Both the position numbers and the translations under genes were made by a program. Below, one piece after another: positions 1-8,142 of a DNA stretch of 64,000 bases. The notes beneath the pieces were generated by a model. The model did no database searches. It was given only the letters and a program-made list of their open reading frames with translations, and had not been told where the DNA came from. Origin of the DNA: CAWDVK01 sp963805715 (GTDB taxonomy: Bacteria > Actinomycetota > Actinomycetes > Streptosporangiales > Streptosporangiaceae); NCBI GenBank assembly GCA_963805715.1, contig CAWDVK010000018.1, positions 225,429 to 289,428 of the forward strand. The letters run 5' to 3'. Within the stretch, counting starts at the first letter, position 1. The number at the start of each line of letters is the position of its first letter.

Positions 1-1216
1 CGATGAGCGGCATCGCCCCCTGCAGGGACATCCCGGTGGCGTAGAGCCGCTGGATGACCAGGTCGTGCAGATCACGCGCAATGCGCTCGCGGTCCTGCAG
101 GACGGTGAGCTGCTCCGCGTCCCGCCGGGCATCAGCCAGCTCCAGCGCGATCCCGGCCTGCGCCGCGAACGAGCCGACCATCTCGATCGCGGCAGGCGCC
201 AGCGGCATGGACCCCGGATGGCGGCCGACGGTCAGCACGCCCCGGACGTTGCCGGCCCCTCCCAGCGGGAAGAGCACCGCCGGGCCGAGCGCCATGCGCT
301 CCCTGGCCACCGGCGCGACCCTGGGGTCCTGGCTGAACTGCTCGACAGTCACCGGCTCGCCGGTGGCCAGCACCTCGGCGGACAGCGATTCCTCGGGCAG
401 CACGAGCCCGCGAGTCCTGGCGGCGTCCAGGCCTGCCGCATGCCGGATCACCAGGCTGCCCCGGCCACTTTCCGGCAGCGCGAGCGCAGCAAGGTCCGCG
501 CCGGCCATTTCCAGTACCTGACCGGTCACCAGGTCGAGCACCTCGCCGGGATTAGCGCCCGACAGCAGCCTCCTGGTCACCGCGCCAAGAGCCTGCAGCC
601 ATCGCTGGCGCCTGCGCGCCTCCTCGTACAGCCGCGCGTTATCAATGGCGACACCGGCCGCAGCCGCCAGCGCGACCACGACCGCCTCGTCTTCCTCGTC
701 GAACTGACCGCCGTTCAGTTTCTCGGTCAGGTAGAGGTTTCCGTAGACCTCATCGCGTATCCGGACGGGGACGCCCAGGAACGACCTCATGGGGGGGTGA
801 CCGGCGGGAAAGCCGAAGGATTTCGGGTCGCTCGCGATATCGTCCAGGCGCAGCGCGCGGGGATTGCTGATCAGCTCGCCCAGCAGCCCGCGGCCCTCCG
901 GCCAGTGGTGGATGGCGGCGATCTCGTCTTCGCCGAGCCCTACCGGCACGAACTCGGCCAGCCGGCCGTTATCGCCGATTACGCCCAGTGCTCCGTATTT
1001 CGCGTCCACCAGCCCGGCCGCCGTCTCGACGATCCGCCGCAGGACCGCCTCGAGATCGAGCTGGCTGCCGATGGCGACGACCGCCTCCAGCAGCGCGTGC
1101 ACCCGGTCGCGGGTGGCGACCACGGCCTGCAGGCGAACCTGCAGCTCGGCCAGCAGGTCGTCGAGTCTCAGGTGCGGCAGCATCGGGCGCGATTGGGCGG
1201 AATCCATCAGCGGCAT
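1..1216 (-). CDS. devS: DosS/DevS-like sensor histidine kinase (partial, C-terminus off the window)
   Basis: About 405 residues are visible from the ATG at 1216; the gene runs off the left edge. It has an N-terminal helical segment, a first GAF domain (about 45-195), a second GAF domain (about 215-365) and the start of a HisKA_3 dimerisation domain with the motif ERIARDLHD, whose phosphoacceptor is His384. The HATPase domain lies outside. The first GAF domain contains FPAGHPPMRSF. In mycobacterial DosS/DosT the equivalent HPPM region carries the haem-ligand histidine, so His140 is a candidate haem ligand and the protein a candidate O2/NO/redox sensor. A DosR-like box lies upstream at 1368-1380, which suggests autoregulation. 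The partner response regulator is not in the window. Confidence 0.85.
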   Translation of the reverse strand, partial: MPLMDSAQSRPMLPHLRLDDLLAELQVRLQAVVATRDRVHALLEAVVAIGSQLDLEAVLRRIVETAAGLVDAKYGALGVIGDNGRLAEFVPVGLGEDEIAAIHHWPEGRGLLGELISNPRALRLDDIASDPKSFGFPAGHPPMRSFLGVPVRIRDEVYGNLYLTEKLNGGQFDEEDEAVVVALAAAAGVAIDNARLYEEARRRQRWLQALGAVTRRLLSGANPGEVLDLVTGQVLEMAGADLAALALPESGRGSLVIRHAAGLDAARTRGLVLPEESLSAEVLATGEPVTVEQFSQDPRVAPVARERMALGPAVLFPLGGAGNVRGVLTVGRHPGSMPLAPAAIEMVGSFAAQAGIALELADARRDAEQLTVLQDRERIARDLHDLVIQRLYATGMSLQGAMPLI

Positions 1217-1601
1217 AACTCCCGGGGCTCAGTCGTCCGGAATCAGGCGAACTAACGATAACGCGGCAGCACAGGCCCGGCGTGAGCGGGCAGCGCCAGG
1301 CTCGCGTCCTGATCGCCGAGCGTGACCTGGCCGTACGCGGCGGCGGGTCCGTGGTACTGCCTGCTGAGGACCGAAGTCCCGGCGGCACGGGACAAGTTTC
1401 CCTGCCCGGCAGCCGGGCCGTCCCGGAGCATGTAACCGGTGCTGAGCCACCTCACCAAGCGGCTACGGTCAGGTGGCGGCCTGGACTCAGGCGACAGCGC
1501 TTCCCGGACTGCAGCCTGGCGGCCTCTTCCAGCGACAGGGCCGTCAGGCTGCACCAGTTCCTGCACCCGGTCCGGCACCGGCTGCCCGGTACCCGAGGCG
1601 A
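1217..1601. other. Intergenic region with one DosR-like box
   Basis: This 385-base stretch separates the 3' end of the minus-strand UspA gene from the kinase start. The only structure I can support is the palindromic box at 1368-1380. Short minus-strand reading frames here have no recognisable domain and are not called. Confidence 0.5.
1368..1380. promoter_or_regulatory. DosR/DevR-like box (GGACCGAAGTCCC)
   Basis: Near-palindrome GGACCGAAGTCCC about 150 bases upstream of the GAF histidine kinase. It matches the dispersed motif found before the dormancy genes of this window. Confidence 0.55.
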
Positions 1602-2018
1602 TCAGCGGACGACCAGCACCGGGCGGTCGGCAAGATGGATGACCTTGTGCGCGGTGCTGCCCAGCACAAGTCCCGCCAGGTCGCCGCGGCCCTTGGAGCC
1701 CATGATGATGACGCTGACGTCATGGCTCTTCGCGTCATCCATAATCTCCCTGGCCGCGTGGCCGAACAGGGTGTTCCGTATCTCGCCGTGCGCCTTGATC
1801 CCGGCCTGGGTCAGCCCGGCGACCGCCTCGTCGACCGCCGCCTGTGCCTCGTCCCTGGTCTCATTCGCTATCACCCCGGCCCTGGGCATGAACTCCGCCT
1901 CGCGCAGGTGCAGGACCCACACCTCACCGTTCGCGAGTGATGCTAGGTCACTGGCCGCCTTCAGCACGCGTTCGGTGATCGCGGAGTGATCCACCGCAAC
2001 CAGCAGTCTTTCGTACAT
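1602..2018 (-). CDS. Universal stress protein (UspA family)
   Basis: 138 residues forming one UspA domain. The C-terminal ATP-binding signature G-2x-G-9x-G-S/T is complete (GSKGRGDLAGLVLGST), so the protein should bind ATP. The ATG at 2018 is preceded by a GAGGAAG ribosome binding site. UspA proteins of this kind are typical members of DosR regulons and are thought to act in survival during non-replicating persistence. A dormancy box at 2108-2122 lies 90 bases upstream. It is one of six UspA-type genes in the first 29 kb, and its sequence differs clearly from the tandem pair at 6.9-7.8 kb. Confidence 0.9.
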   Translation of the reverse strand: MYERLLVAVDHSAITERVLKAASDLASLANGEVWVLHLREAEFMPRAGVIANETRDEAQAAVDEAVAGLTQAGIKAHGEIRNTLFGHAAREIMDDAKSHDVSVIIMGSKGRGDLAGLVLGSTAHKVIHLADRPVLVVR

Positions 2019-2107
2019 CTGGGCTTCCTCACCTTTCCGTCACGCACCGCCCCGGCCGCCCATTCGAGGCCCCTACTGAGGATCCGCCAGGCGGCCGGCG
2101 CTGCTTA

Positions 2108-2122
2108 GGGGCAAAGGTCCCC
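2108..2122. promoter_or_regulatory. DosR/DevR-like box (GGGGCAAAGGTCCCC)
   Basis: Imperfect palindrome GGGGCAAAGGTCCCC, 90 bases upstream of the minus-strand UspA gene. The 2019-2607 intergenic region holds this box, the one at 2255-2270 and otherwise no gene I can support. Confidence 0.6.
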
Positions 2123-2254
2123 GCGCCGGCCCGGCCGCTGCGTGATCACCGCGTCAATGCCGCATGCGTGGTCACCGCGTCAGTGCCGCCACGGCGGCAC
2201 TGCCCGCCGGACGCCAGCGGTCCGGTAGCTGCAGGGCCCTTGGCAGCCGACAGA

Positions 2255-2270
2255 GGGGCACTAGGTCCCT
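2255..2270. promoter_or_regulatory. DosR/DevR-like box (GGGGCACTAGGTCCCT)
   Basis: Second box in the region between the UspA gene and the SulP gene. It lies about 340 bases upstream of the SulP start, so either neighbour could be the target. GGGCCCTTGG just to its left is a weaker match. Confidence 0.5.
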
Positions 2271-2607
2271 ACCGGGCTATCCGGGAAAGGCGCATGCTCC
2301 CTGCATGTTTACCAGGAGCCAGGACACCGGCACCCAGGAAACGGCTGTCCGGGGGGCAGGGTCAGCAAGCGCCGGGGCCGGGATGCCAGACCGGGCCTGC
2401 TGCTGCTCGGCCAGGCCGATGGTACTGGTGGAGCTGCCTCCGACCACCACCCGGCCGCTGCCCGCTGACCTGTGGCTGTGCGGTCACCATTACCGCAAGA
2501 GCCATGCGGCGCTGACCGATGCGGGCGCGAGGGTGTCCGACGTGTCCGGCCAGGAGCAGCACTGACCATTGCAGGCGCCGCCAGGGTCCCGGCCCTAGGT
2601 ACCTGAG

Positions 2608-4296
2608 GTGAGTTCCCTGGCGGCCACATTCCGGCGCTACGAGCGTTCCTGGCTGCGCGGGGACCTGCTGGCCGGCGTCACCGTGGCCGCCTACCTGATC
2701 CCCCAGGTCATGGCCTACGCGGTGGTCGCCGGGCTGCATCCGTTCGCTGGCCTGTGGGCGGCCCTGCCGGCGCTGGTGATCTACGCCGTGCTCGGCTCGT
2801 CGGCCTCGCTGTCGATGGGACCCGAGTCGACGACCGCGCTGATGACGGCGATCGCGATCGGCCCGCTGGCGGCCGGCCAGAGCACGCGGTACGCGGTGCT
2901 GGCCGCCGCGCTCGCCCTGCTGGTCGGCGCGATGTCGCTGGCTGCCTGGCTGCTGCGGCTTGGCTTCGTGGCCGACCTGCTGTCCCGGCCCGTGCTGGTG
3001 GGCTACCTGGCCGGGGTGGCGCTGATCATGATCGCCGCTCAGCTCGGCCGGGTGACCGGCGTGCCGGTCAGCGGACGGTCCTTTGCCGAGCAGGTTCTCT
3101 CCTTCTGCCGGGGCCTCGGCCAGATCCAGCCGGCCACGATCGCCGTCGCGGGATCGGTCCTGGCGTTCCTGTTCGTCGTCCGCTGGCGGTGGCCGCGACT
3201 GCCCGGCCCGCTGCTGGCCATTCTGCTGGCCACGGCCGCGGTGGCCGCCCTCGGGCTGGGCAGTCACGGCGTCAGCGTGATCGGCCCGGTGCCCGCCGGC
3301 CTGCCGGTCCCGAAGCTGCCCGCCATCCACCTCACGGCCCTGCACGTGCTGCTGCTGCCCGCGTTCAGCGTCCTCATCGTGGCGTTCAGCGACGACGTGC
3401 TGACCGCCCGGTCCTTTGCCCGGCGCCGCGAGGAGATCAGGCCCAACCGCGAGCTGCTGGCACTGGGCCTGGCCAACACCGGATCGGGCCTGGTGCAGGG
3501 ATTCCCGGTCAGCAGCAGCGCCAGCAGGACGGCCATCGCGGTGGCAGCCGGCAGCCGGACGCAGCTGTACTCCGTGGTGGCGGCGGCCACCGTGGTGGGC
3601 GTCCTTGAGTTCCTGCGGCCGCTGCTGGCCCATTTCCCCACGGCCGCGCTCGGCGCGATCGTCATCTACGCGGCCATCCGGCTCATCGACGTGGATGCCT
3701 TCCGGCGGCTTTTCGCGTTCCGCCGCAGCGAGCTCGTGATCGCGCTGTGCGCCTGTGCCGGAGTGCTGGCCTTCAACATTCTCTACGGCGTCCTGCTGGC
3801 GATCGGCCTGTCCGTCGCCGACCTGCTCCTGCGGGTGGCCCGTCCGCACGACGCGATCCTCGGTCGCGTTCCCGGCCTGGCGGGCATGCATAACATCGAC
3901 GACTACCCGAGCGCGCGGACGATTCCCGGCCTGGTCGTCTACCGCTATGACGCACCGCTCTTCTTCGCCAACGCCGAGGACTTCCGGCACCGCGCGCTCG
4001 CCGCCGCGAAACTCCATCCCGGCCGGATCCGCTGGTTCGTGCTGAATGCCGAGGCCAACGTCGAGGTGGACTTCACTGCCCTGCAGGCGCTCGATGCGGT
4101 CCGGGAGGAACTGGTCAGCGGCGGAGCCGTGTTCGCCCTGGCCCGGGTCAAGCAGGACCTGCTAGCGAGGCTGGAGGCCTTCGGCCTGGCTGAGAAGATC
4201 GGGCCCGAGCATCTTTATCCCACCCTTCCGACGGCGGTCGAGGCCTACGAGAAGTGGGTCAGCCAGCAGGACGGCGAGCCGGCCGGCGGCCAGTAA
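2608..4296 (+). CDS. SulP-family anion transporter with STAS domain
   Basis: 562 residues, the usual SulP length. The N-terminus has the family feature DLLAGVTVAAYLIPQVMAYA. It is followed by about a dozen hydrophobic membrane segments (about 20-420) and a C-terminal cytoplasmic STAS domain (about 435-550). SulP proteins are inner-membrane sulfate/bicarbonate or other anion transporters; the substrate cannot be read from sequence. The GTG at 2608 is the best start because the family motif begins about 20 residues in. If sulfate is the substrate it would fit the cysteine/encapsulin module 47 kb downstream, but that link is only inference. Confidence 0.88.
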   Translation: MSSLAATFRRYERSWLRGDLLAGVTVAAYLIPQVMAYAVVAGLHPFAGLWAALPALVIYAVLGSSASLSMGPESTTALMTAIAIGPLAAGQSTRYAVLAAALALLVGAMSLAAWLLRLGFVADLLSRPVLVGYLAGVALIMIAAQLGRVTGVPVSGRSFAEQVLSFCRGLGQIQPATIAVAGSVLAFLFVVRWRWPRLPGPLLAILLATAAVAALGLGSHGVSVIGPVPAGLPVPKLPAIHLTALHVLLLPAFSVLIVAFSDDVLTARSFARRREEIRPNRELLALGLANTGSGLVQGFPVSSSASRTAIAVAAGSRTQLYSVVAAATVVGVLEFLRPLLAHFPTAALGAIVIYAAIRLIDVDAFRRLFAFRRSELVIALCACAGVLAFNILYGVLLAIGLSVADLLLRVARPHDAILGRVPGLAGMHNIDDYPSARTIPGLVVYRYDAPLFFANAEDFRHRALAAAKLHPGRIRWFVLNAEANVEVDFTALQALDAVREELVSGGAVFALARVKQDLLARLEAFGLAEKIGPEHLYPTLPTAVEAYEKWVSQQDGEPAGGQ

Positions 4297-4297
4297 G

Positions 4298-4334
4298 CCA
4301 GCGGCCTGCCTCGCCGCGATGGCGGGGCCGCTGG
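4298..4334. terminator. Bidirectional hairpin between SulP and MFS genes
   Basis: CCAGCGGCC (4298-4306) pairs with GGCCGCTGG (4326-4334), with a smaller CGCC/GGCG hairpin inside. It sits between two convergent genes and lacks a clear U tract, as is common in actinobacteria. Confidence 0.6.
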
Positions 4335-5972
4335 TCAGCCGGGATCGCCCGGCGCCGGCCCGGCAGGCTGCGGACCGGGCGGACCGGGACGGACGGCACC
4401 CGGCTCGCCGGCGGCGGCCCTGGCGGGCAGGGCGAGCAGCGCGAGCACGCAGCCGGCCAGCGCGACGGCCGCCCCGGTGCGCAGCCCGAGGCTCCCGCCG
4501 CTGATGAAGGCCGCACGGGCGGCGTACGCGAGGAGCGCCCCGGCGGCGCCGCCGGCATGCGCCGCTACCGCGAGCGCGCCCCCGACCGAGCCGAGGATCG
4601 CGCTCTCGATGGCGTGCGGCAGATGGTAGGCGGCCAGCGCGGCCGTCATCCGCCCGGTGTACCTGGTGGACAGCAGGCTGCCGATGACGGCCACCCCCAG
4701 CGCCCCGCCCACCTGCATCAGGGCGCCGTTAGTGGCCGAGCCCACGCCCGTGTCGCTGCGCGGCAGCGAGCCCATGACGGAGCCGGTAGCGGCCGGGATG
4801 GCCAGCCCGGCGCCCAGGCCCAGCAGGACCATGCCGGGAATGATGTCCGGGTACGTCGAGGTGACCGATATCCCGGACACCTGCCACAGGCCCGCTGCGA
4901 TGCTGAGCAGGCCGGCCGCCACCACCAGCTTGGTGCCGACCGCCCGGACCAGCGGAGTGGACAGCGGGGCGATCAGGGCCACGGCGCCGGCCGCCGGCAG
5001 GATCCGGATCCCGGCCTGCAGCGGCGTGTAGGCCAGATCGAACTGCAGGAACTGGGTCATGATGAACAGCGCGCCGAACAGGCCGAACATGACCAGCCCG
5101 ACCGAGCCGATGGCGGCGGAGAAGCTCCGGTTGCGGAAGAACCTCAGCTGCAGCATCGGCTGCTTCGTCACGCTTTCCCAGTAGCCGAACAGGGCCAGGA
5201 TGGCCAGGCCGCCCAGGCCGGTGCCGATGACCGGCACGGACGACCAGCCCTGCAGCGGGGCCTCGATGATCGACCACAGCAGCAGCCCGAGACCGGCGAT
5301 GGACAGCAGCGCGCCGGCCAGGTCGGGCCGGCGCGCGGCGTCGTTGCGCGAATCGGGGACCAGCGGAATGGCGAGCGCCACGCCCACGGCAGCGACCGGC
5401 ACGTTGATCAGGAAGACTGACCCCCACCAGAACCGGGCCAGCAGCAGGCCGCCCACGATCGGCCCGAGCGCGATGCCGACCCCGCTGGTCGCCGCCCAGA
5501 AGCCGATCGCGCGCTGCCGCTCGCCGCGGCCGCGGAAGGTGTCGGTGATGATCGCCAGGGTAGACGGCATCATCAGCGCCGCGCCGATGCCCATGCTGGC
5601 CCTGGCCGCGATCAGGACGTGCACGGAGCCGGAGAAGGCCGCCCAGGCCGAGCCGCCGGCAAAGGCAGCGAGGCCGGCCAGGAAGGTCCGCTTCCGCCCG
5701 ACCCGGTCGGCCAGGCTGCCGGCCACCAGCAGCAGCCCGGCGAACACCATGATGTAGGAGTCGATGATCCACTGGAGCTGGCTGGAGGTGGCGTGCAGGA
5801 CGCGCACCAGGGTGGGCAGCGCGACGTTGAGCACGGTGTTGTCCAGGTTGACCATCAGCAGTGACACGCACAGGACGCCGAGGGCCAGCCAGCGCCGCGG
5901 CGGCCCGGAAGCACTGCCCTGCCGCGCTGACGCGGTGATGTCTGCCCCGGCGGCACGGGCCCCGGTCGCCAT
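4335..5972 (-). CDS. MFS multidrug transporter, DHA2 (EmrB/QacA-like) family
   Basis: 545 residues with about 14 hydrophobic segments. The signature LDNTVLNVALPTL in the first membrane segment and the loop motif GSLADRVGRKR identify a drug:H+ antiporter of the 14-TMS DHA2 group. It probably exports small molecules across the cytoplasmic membrane; the substrate is unknown. The last 40 or so residues are a Pro/Gly/Ala-rich tail. The start at 5972 lies two bases after the stop codon of the CBS-BON gene, so the two are almost certainly co-transcribed and translationally coupled. That places the pump under the same upstream boxes. Confidence 0.88.
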   Translation of the reverse strand: MATGARAAGADITASARQGSASGPPRRWLALGVLCVSLLMVNLDNTVLNVALPTLVRVLHATSSQLQWIIDSYIMVFAGLLLVAGSLADRVGRKRTFLAGLAAFAGGSAWAAFSGSVHVLIAARASMGIGAALMMPSTLAIITDTFRGRGERQRAIGFWAATSGVGIALGPIVGGLLLARFWWGSVFLINVPVAAVGVALAIPLVPDSRNDAARRPDLAGALLSIAGLGLLLWSIIEAPLQGWSSVPVIGTGLGGLAILALFGYWESVTKQPMLQLRFFRNRSFSAAIGSVGLVMFGLFGALFIMTQFLQFDLAYTPLQAGIRILPAAGAVALIAPLSTPLVRAVGTKLVVAAGLLSIAAGLWQVSGISVTSTYPDIIPGMVLLGLGAGLAIPAATGSVMGSLPRSDTGVGSATNGALMQVGGALGVAVIGSLLSTRYTGRMTAALAAYHLPHAIESAILGSVGGALAVAAHAGGAAGALLAYAARAAFISGGSLGLRTGAAVALAGCVLALLALPARAAAGEPGAVRPGPPGPQPAGPAPGDPG

Positions 5973-5974
5973 GC

Positions 5975-6616
5975 TCAGCGCTCGCCCGGGTAGCTGAGCC
6001 GGTCGCGCACGTCGACGACGCCGGCCACATGCCAGATAACGTCCAGCAGGCTGCGGGCGATGGCCGCCTTCTGCGTCGCGCCCCTGATGGTCACCACGCC
6101 CGCCGCGACCTGCACGTCAAAGCTGCCCGGATCGAGCAGGAAGTCCTCGGTGATGACGTCGTCGAGTATCTCGTCCCGGATGTCATCGTCCTTGCGGTCG
6201 TAAAGCCCCAGCACGTCGATCCGGCTGACGATCCCGACCAGCCCGCCCGCGGGCGTGACGACGGGCAGCCGCTTCACCCGGCTCTTGTGCATCAGCCGGG
6301 CGGCCTCGGTCACCCCGGCATCGGGAGCGATCGTGATCGCCGGGCTGGTCATGAGATCGGCCGCGGTCAGCGCGGCCGCCTTCGCCCGGTCCCGCCTGCG
6401 GGGCGCCCCGCCGCCGTCCTCCGGGGAGGCCGGGTACGCCTCTTTCAGCAGCAGGTCAGCCTCTGATACCACGCCGACCACGTGGCCGGCGGAGTCCAGC
6501 ACCGGCAGAGCGCTGAAATGGCGCCGCCGCATCGCCCGGACTATCTCCTTGAACTGCGCCTCTTTCCGCAAGGCCACCACGTTGCTGGTCATCACGTCCT
6601 GGACCGTGCTCGTCAT
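5975..6616 (-). CDS. CBS-pair and BON domain protein
   Basis: 213 residues from the ATG at 6616, which is preceded by GGAGG. An upstream in-frame start would add 35 residues without a domain. Two CBS motifs (about 7-65 and 90-150) form a Bateman module that usually senses adenosyl ligands, followed by a BON domain (about 150-210). CBS proteins such as mycobacterial Hrp1 are classic hypoxia-induced DosR targets. The gene is followed after two bases by the MFS transporter, and boxes lie in the divergent region towards the UspA gene. A second protein of the same architecture lies at 26218-27051. Confidence 0.85.
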   Translation of the reverse strand: MTSTVQDVMTSNVVALRKEAQFKEIVRAMRRRHFSALPVLDSAGHVVGVVSEADLLLKEAYPASPEDGGGAPRRRDRAKAAALTAADLMTSPAITIAPDAGVTEAARLMHKSRVKRLPVVTPAGGLVGIVSRIDVLGLYDRKDDDIRDEILDDVITEDFLLDPGSFDVQVAAGVVTIRGATQKAAIARSLLDVIWHVAGVVDVRDRLSYPGER

Positions 6617-6713
6617 AGCGGCCTCCTCCGGTCCTGCTCGAATCCGGTCCTGCTCGAAACGCTGCCCGATTGCCTCCGTATTCAGCGTTGCCGCAGGTGC
6701 TGGCGAGGTAGTA

Positions 6714-6727
6714 GGGCCCAACGGCCC
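6714..6727. promoter_or_regulatory. DosR-like box, weak (GGGCCCAACGGCCC)
   Basis: Degenerate copy of the dispersed motif, about 100 bases upstream of the CBS-BON start. It is less certain than the neighbouring box at 6757-6770. Confidence 0.35.
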
Positions 6728-6756
6728 GCGGTACCGGATAGCGCGATGGCCGGTTA

Positions 6757-6770
6757 GGGACTAAGGACCT
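6757..6770. promoter_or_regulatory. DosR/DevR-like box (GGGACTAAGGACCT)
   Basis: Located in the divergent region between CBS-BON (minus) and UspA (plus), 105 bases before the UspA start. The centre GGGACTAAGG is close to the mycobacterial GGGACTWWAGTCCC core. Confidence 0.6.
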
Positions 6771-6874
6771 ATGACTGAACTCCGAAAGCCCCTCCTGCCG
6801 CCGCGCCGCGGCGACGATCGTGGAGTCGGGATTCGTGGCTGCTCCGGCAGCTGCCCTGTCTGAAGGAGAAGGTT

Positions 6875-7309
6875 ATGCCTGGAATTGTTGTCGGCGTCGA
6901 CGGCTCGAACGGGTCAGAGCGGGCCCTCGACTGGGCGGTCCGCGAGGCTGCTCTCCAGCATGCCGCGCTCACCGTGCTGACTGTCCATCCGGTCGCGGCC
7001 CAGTGGACCGGCCATCCGATGGTGCTCCCGGCTGACGCGCCTGAGGTTGAGCGAGCGCGCCAGGCGGCGGAGGAGATGACGAGCAAGGCCCTCAGCCAGC
7101 TCAGCGACGGCAAGCCCGCCTCGGTCACCGTCCGCGCGGCCAACGGGCTCGTCGCCGAGGAACTGATCAGCGCATCCCGTGACGCCGACCTGGTCGTGGT
7201 TGGCTCGCGCGGGGCCGGCGGTTTCGCCAGCCTGCTGCTCGGCTCGGTCAGCTCGCAGGTTGTCCATCATGCCGAGTGTCCCGTCGTCGTCGTTCCGCAC
7301 AAGCGGTAG
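6875..7309 (+). CDS. Universal stress protein (UspA), first of a tandem pair
   Basis: 144 residues, one UspA domain starting MPGIVVGVDGS, with a complete ATP-binding signature GSRGAGGFASLLLGS near the C-terminus. It has a strong ribosome binding site (AAGGAG). The next gene, 87 bases downstream, is a close paralogue. Even the ribosome-binding region and first codons (GAGAAGGTTATGCCTGG) are nearly identical, so the pair arose by a local duplication. ATP-binding Usps of this type are typical of DosR-controlled dormancy genes. The box at 6757-6770 is the likely control site for both genes. Confidence 0.92.
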   Translation: MPGIVVGVDGSNGSERALDWAVREAALQHAALTVLTVHPVAAQWTGHPMVLPADAPEVERARQAAEEMTSKALSQLSDGKPASVTVRAANGLVAEELISASRDADLVVVGSRGAGGFASLLLGSVSSQVVHHAECPVVVVPHKR

Positions 7310-7396
7310 CAGGCGATCCCGGCTCCGGCCCGCGCGGGCGGGGACACGGGATCCGCGGCTGCCGCCCCGCAGCCGCGCAGTCTGGAGGAGAAGGTT

Positions 7397-7834
7397 ATGC
7401 CTGGGATTGTTGTGGGCGTCGATGGCTCCACAGGGTCGCAGCGGGCGCTCGACTGGGCGGTCCGCGAGGCTGCTGTCCGGCATGCGCCGCTCACCGTGCT
7501 GTCCATTCACGAGGTCATGAGGAGCCAGTGGACCGGCAACCCCGTCGTTGTCCCGGCTGACAAGCCGGAGATCGAGCGAGTGCGCCAGGCGGTCGAGGAG
7601 CTCACCCTGAAGGCCACTAGCCTGCTCGGCGACGACAAGCCCGCCTCGGTCACCGTCCGGGCGGTCAACGGCTTCATCGCCGAGGAGCTGATCAGCGCAT
7701 CGCGTGACGCCGACCTGGTCGTGGTTGGCTCGCGCGGGGCCGGCGGTTTCGCCACCCTGCTCCTCGGCTCGGTCACCTCACAGGTCGTCCAGCATGCGGA
7801 ATGCCCCGTGGTGGTCATCCCCAGCCAGCGCTAG
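7397..7834 (+). CDS. Universal stress protein (UspA), second of a tandem pair
   Basis: 145 residues, one UspA domain, ATP-binding signature GSRGAGGFATLLLGS intact. It aligns along its whole length with the gene just upstream; the differences concentrate in the middle (about residues 40-85). The ribosome binding site GGAGGAG is strong. No box of good quality lies in the 87-base gap, so it probably shares the transcript of the first copy. Confidence 0.92.
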   Translation: MPGIVVGVDGSTGSQRALDWAVREAAVRHAPLTVLSIHEVMRSQWTGNPVVVPADKPEIERVRQAVEELTLKATSLLGDDKPASVTVRAVNGFIAEELISASRDADLVVVGSRGAGGFATLLLGSVTSQVVQHAECPVVVIPSQR

Positions 7835-7881
7835 CAACGCTGCTGTCCGGGCAGCACTGCCTGCGCGGTGCTGCCCGGATC

Positions 7882-7895
7882 AGGACGAAGGTCCC
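7882..7895. promoter_or_regulatory. DosR/DevR-like box (AGGACGAAGGTCCC)
   Basis: Lies in the 308-base region between the second UspA and the cytochrome b gene, about 250 bases upstream of the chosen cytochrome b start. The rest of this region shows no gene I can support. Confidence 0.55.
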
Positions 7896-8142
7896 AAGAT
7901 CGCAGGGCGGGCGGCCCTCCCGCTGGCCGGCCTCCTGGCGCCACGGTAGACGCTGGTACCCGCCGACGGGAAGCCGCGGAGGGGGAGCCGACCAGAGCGG
8001 ATGGAACGGCTAAGGCCGCGGGGCTGCTGTCCCAGCCGACTTGGCCGTTAACCCCGCTGCCGAGGGCATTGAGCCTGGCTTCCCGCGACGGGTACTGCCG
8101 GATACGAAACGAGAATCCCGGATCCTGTCCCTGGAGCGTGAC

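Noticed and set aside
65..1255. Plus-strand reading frames of up to 396 codons at the left edge
   Set aside because: Shadows of the two-GAF histidine kinase on the minus strand, which runs off the window.
1252..1578. Small minus-strand frame of 108 codons between the kinase and UspA
   Set aside because: No domain, no convincing ribosome binding site, and it contains the DosR-like box.
2362..4017. Long minus-strand reading frame of 551 codons
   Set aside because: It is antisense to the SulP transporter, is rich in Gln/Arg/Gly without domains, and reflects high-GC codon bias.
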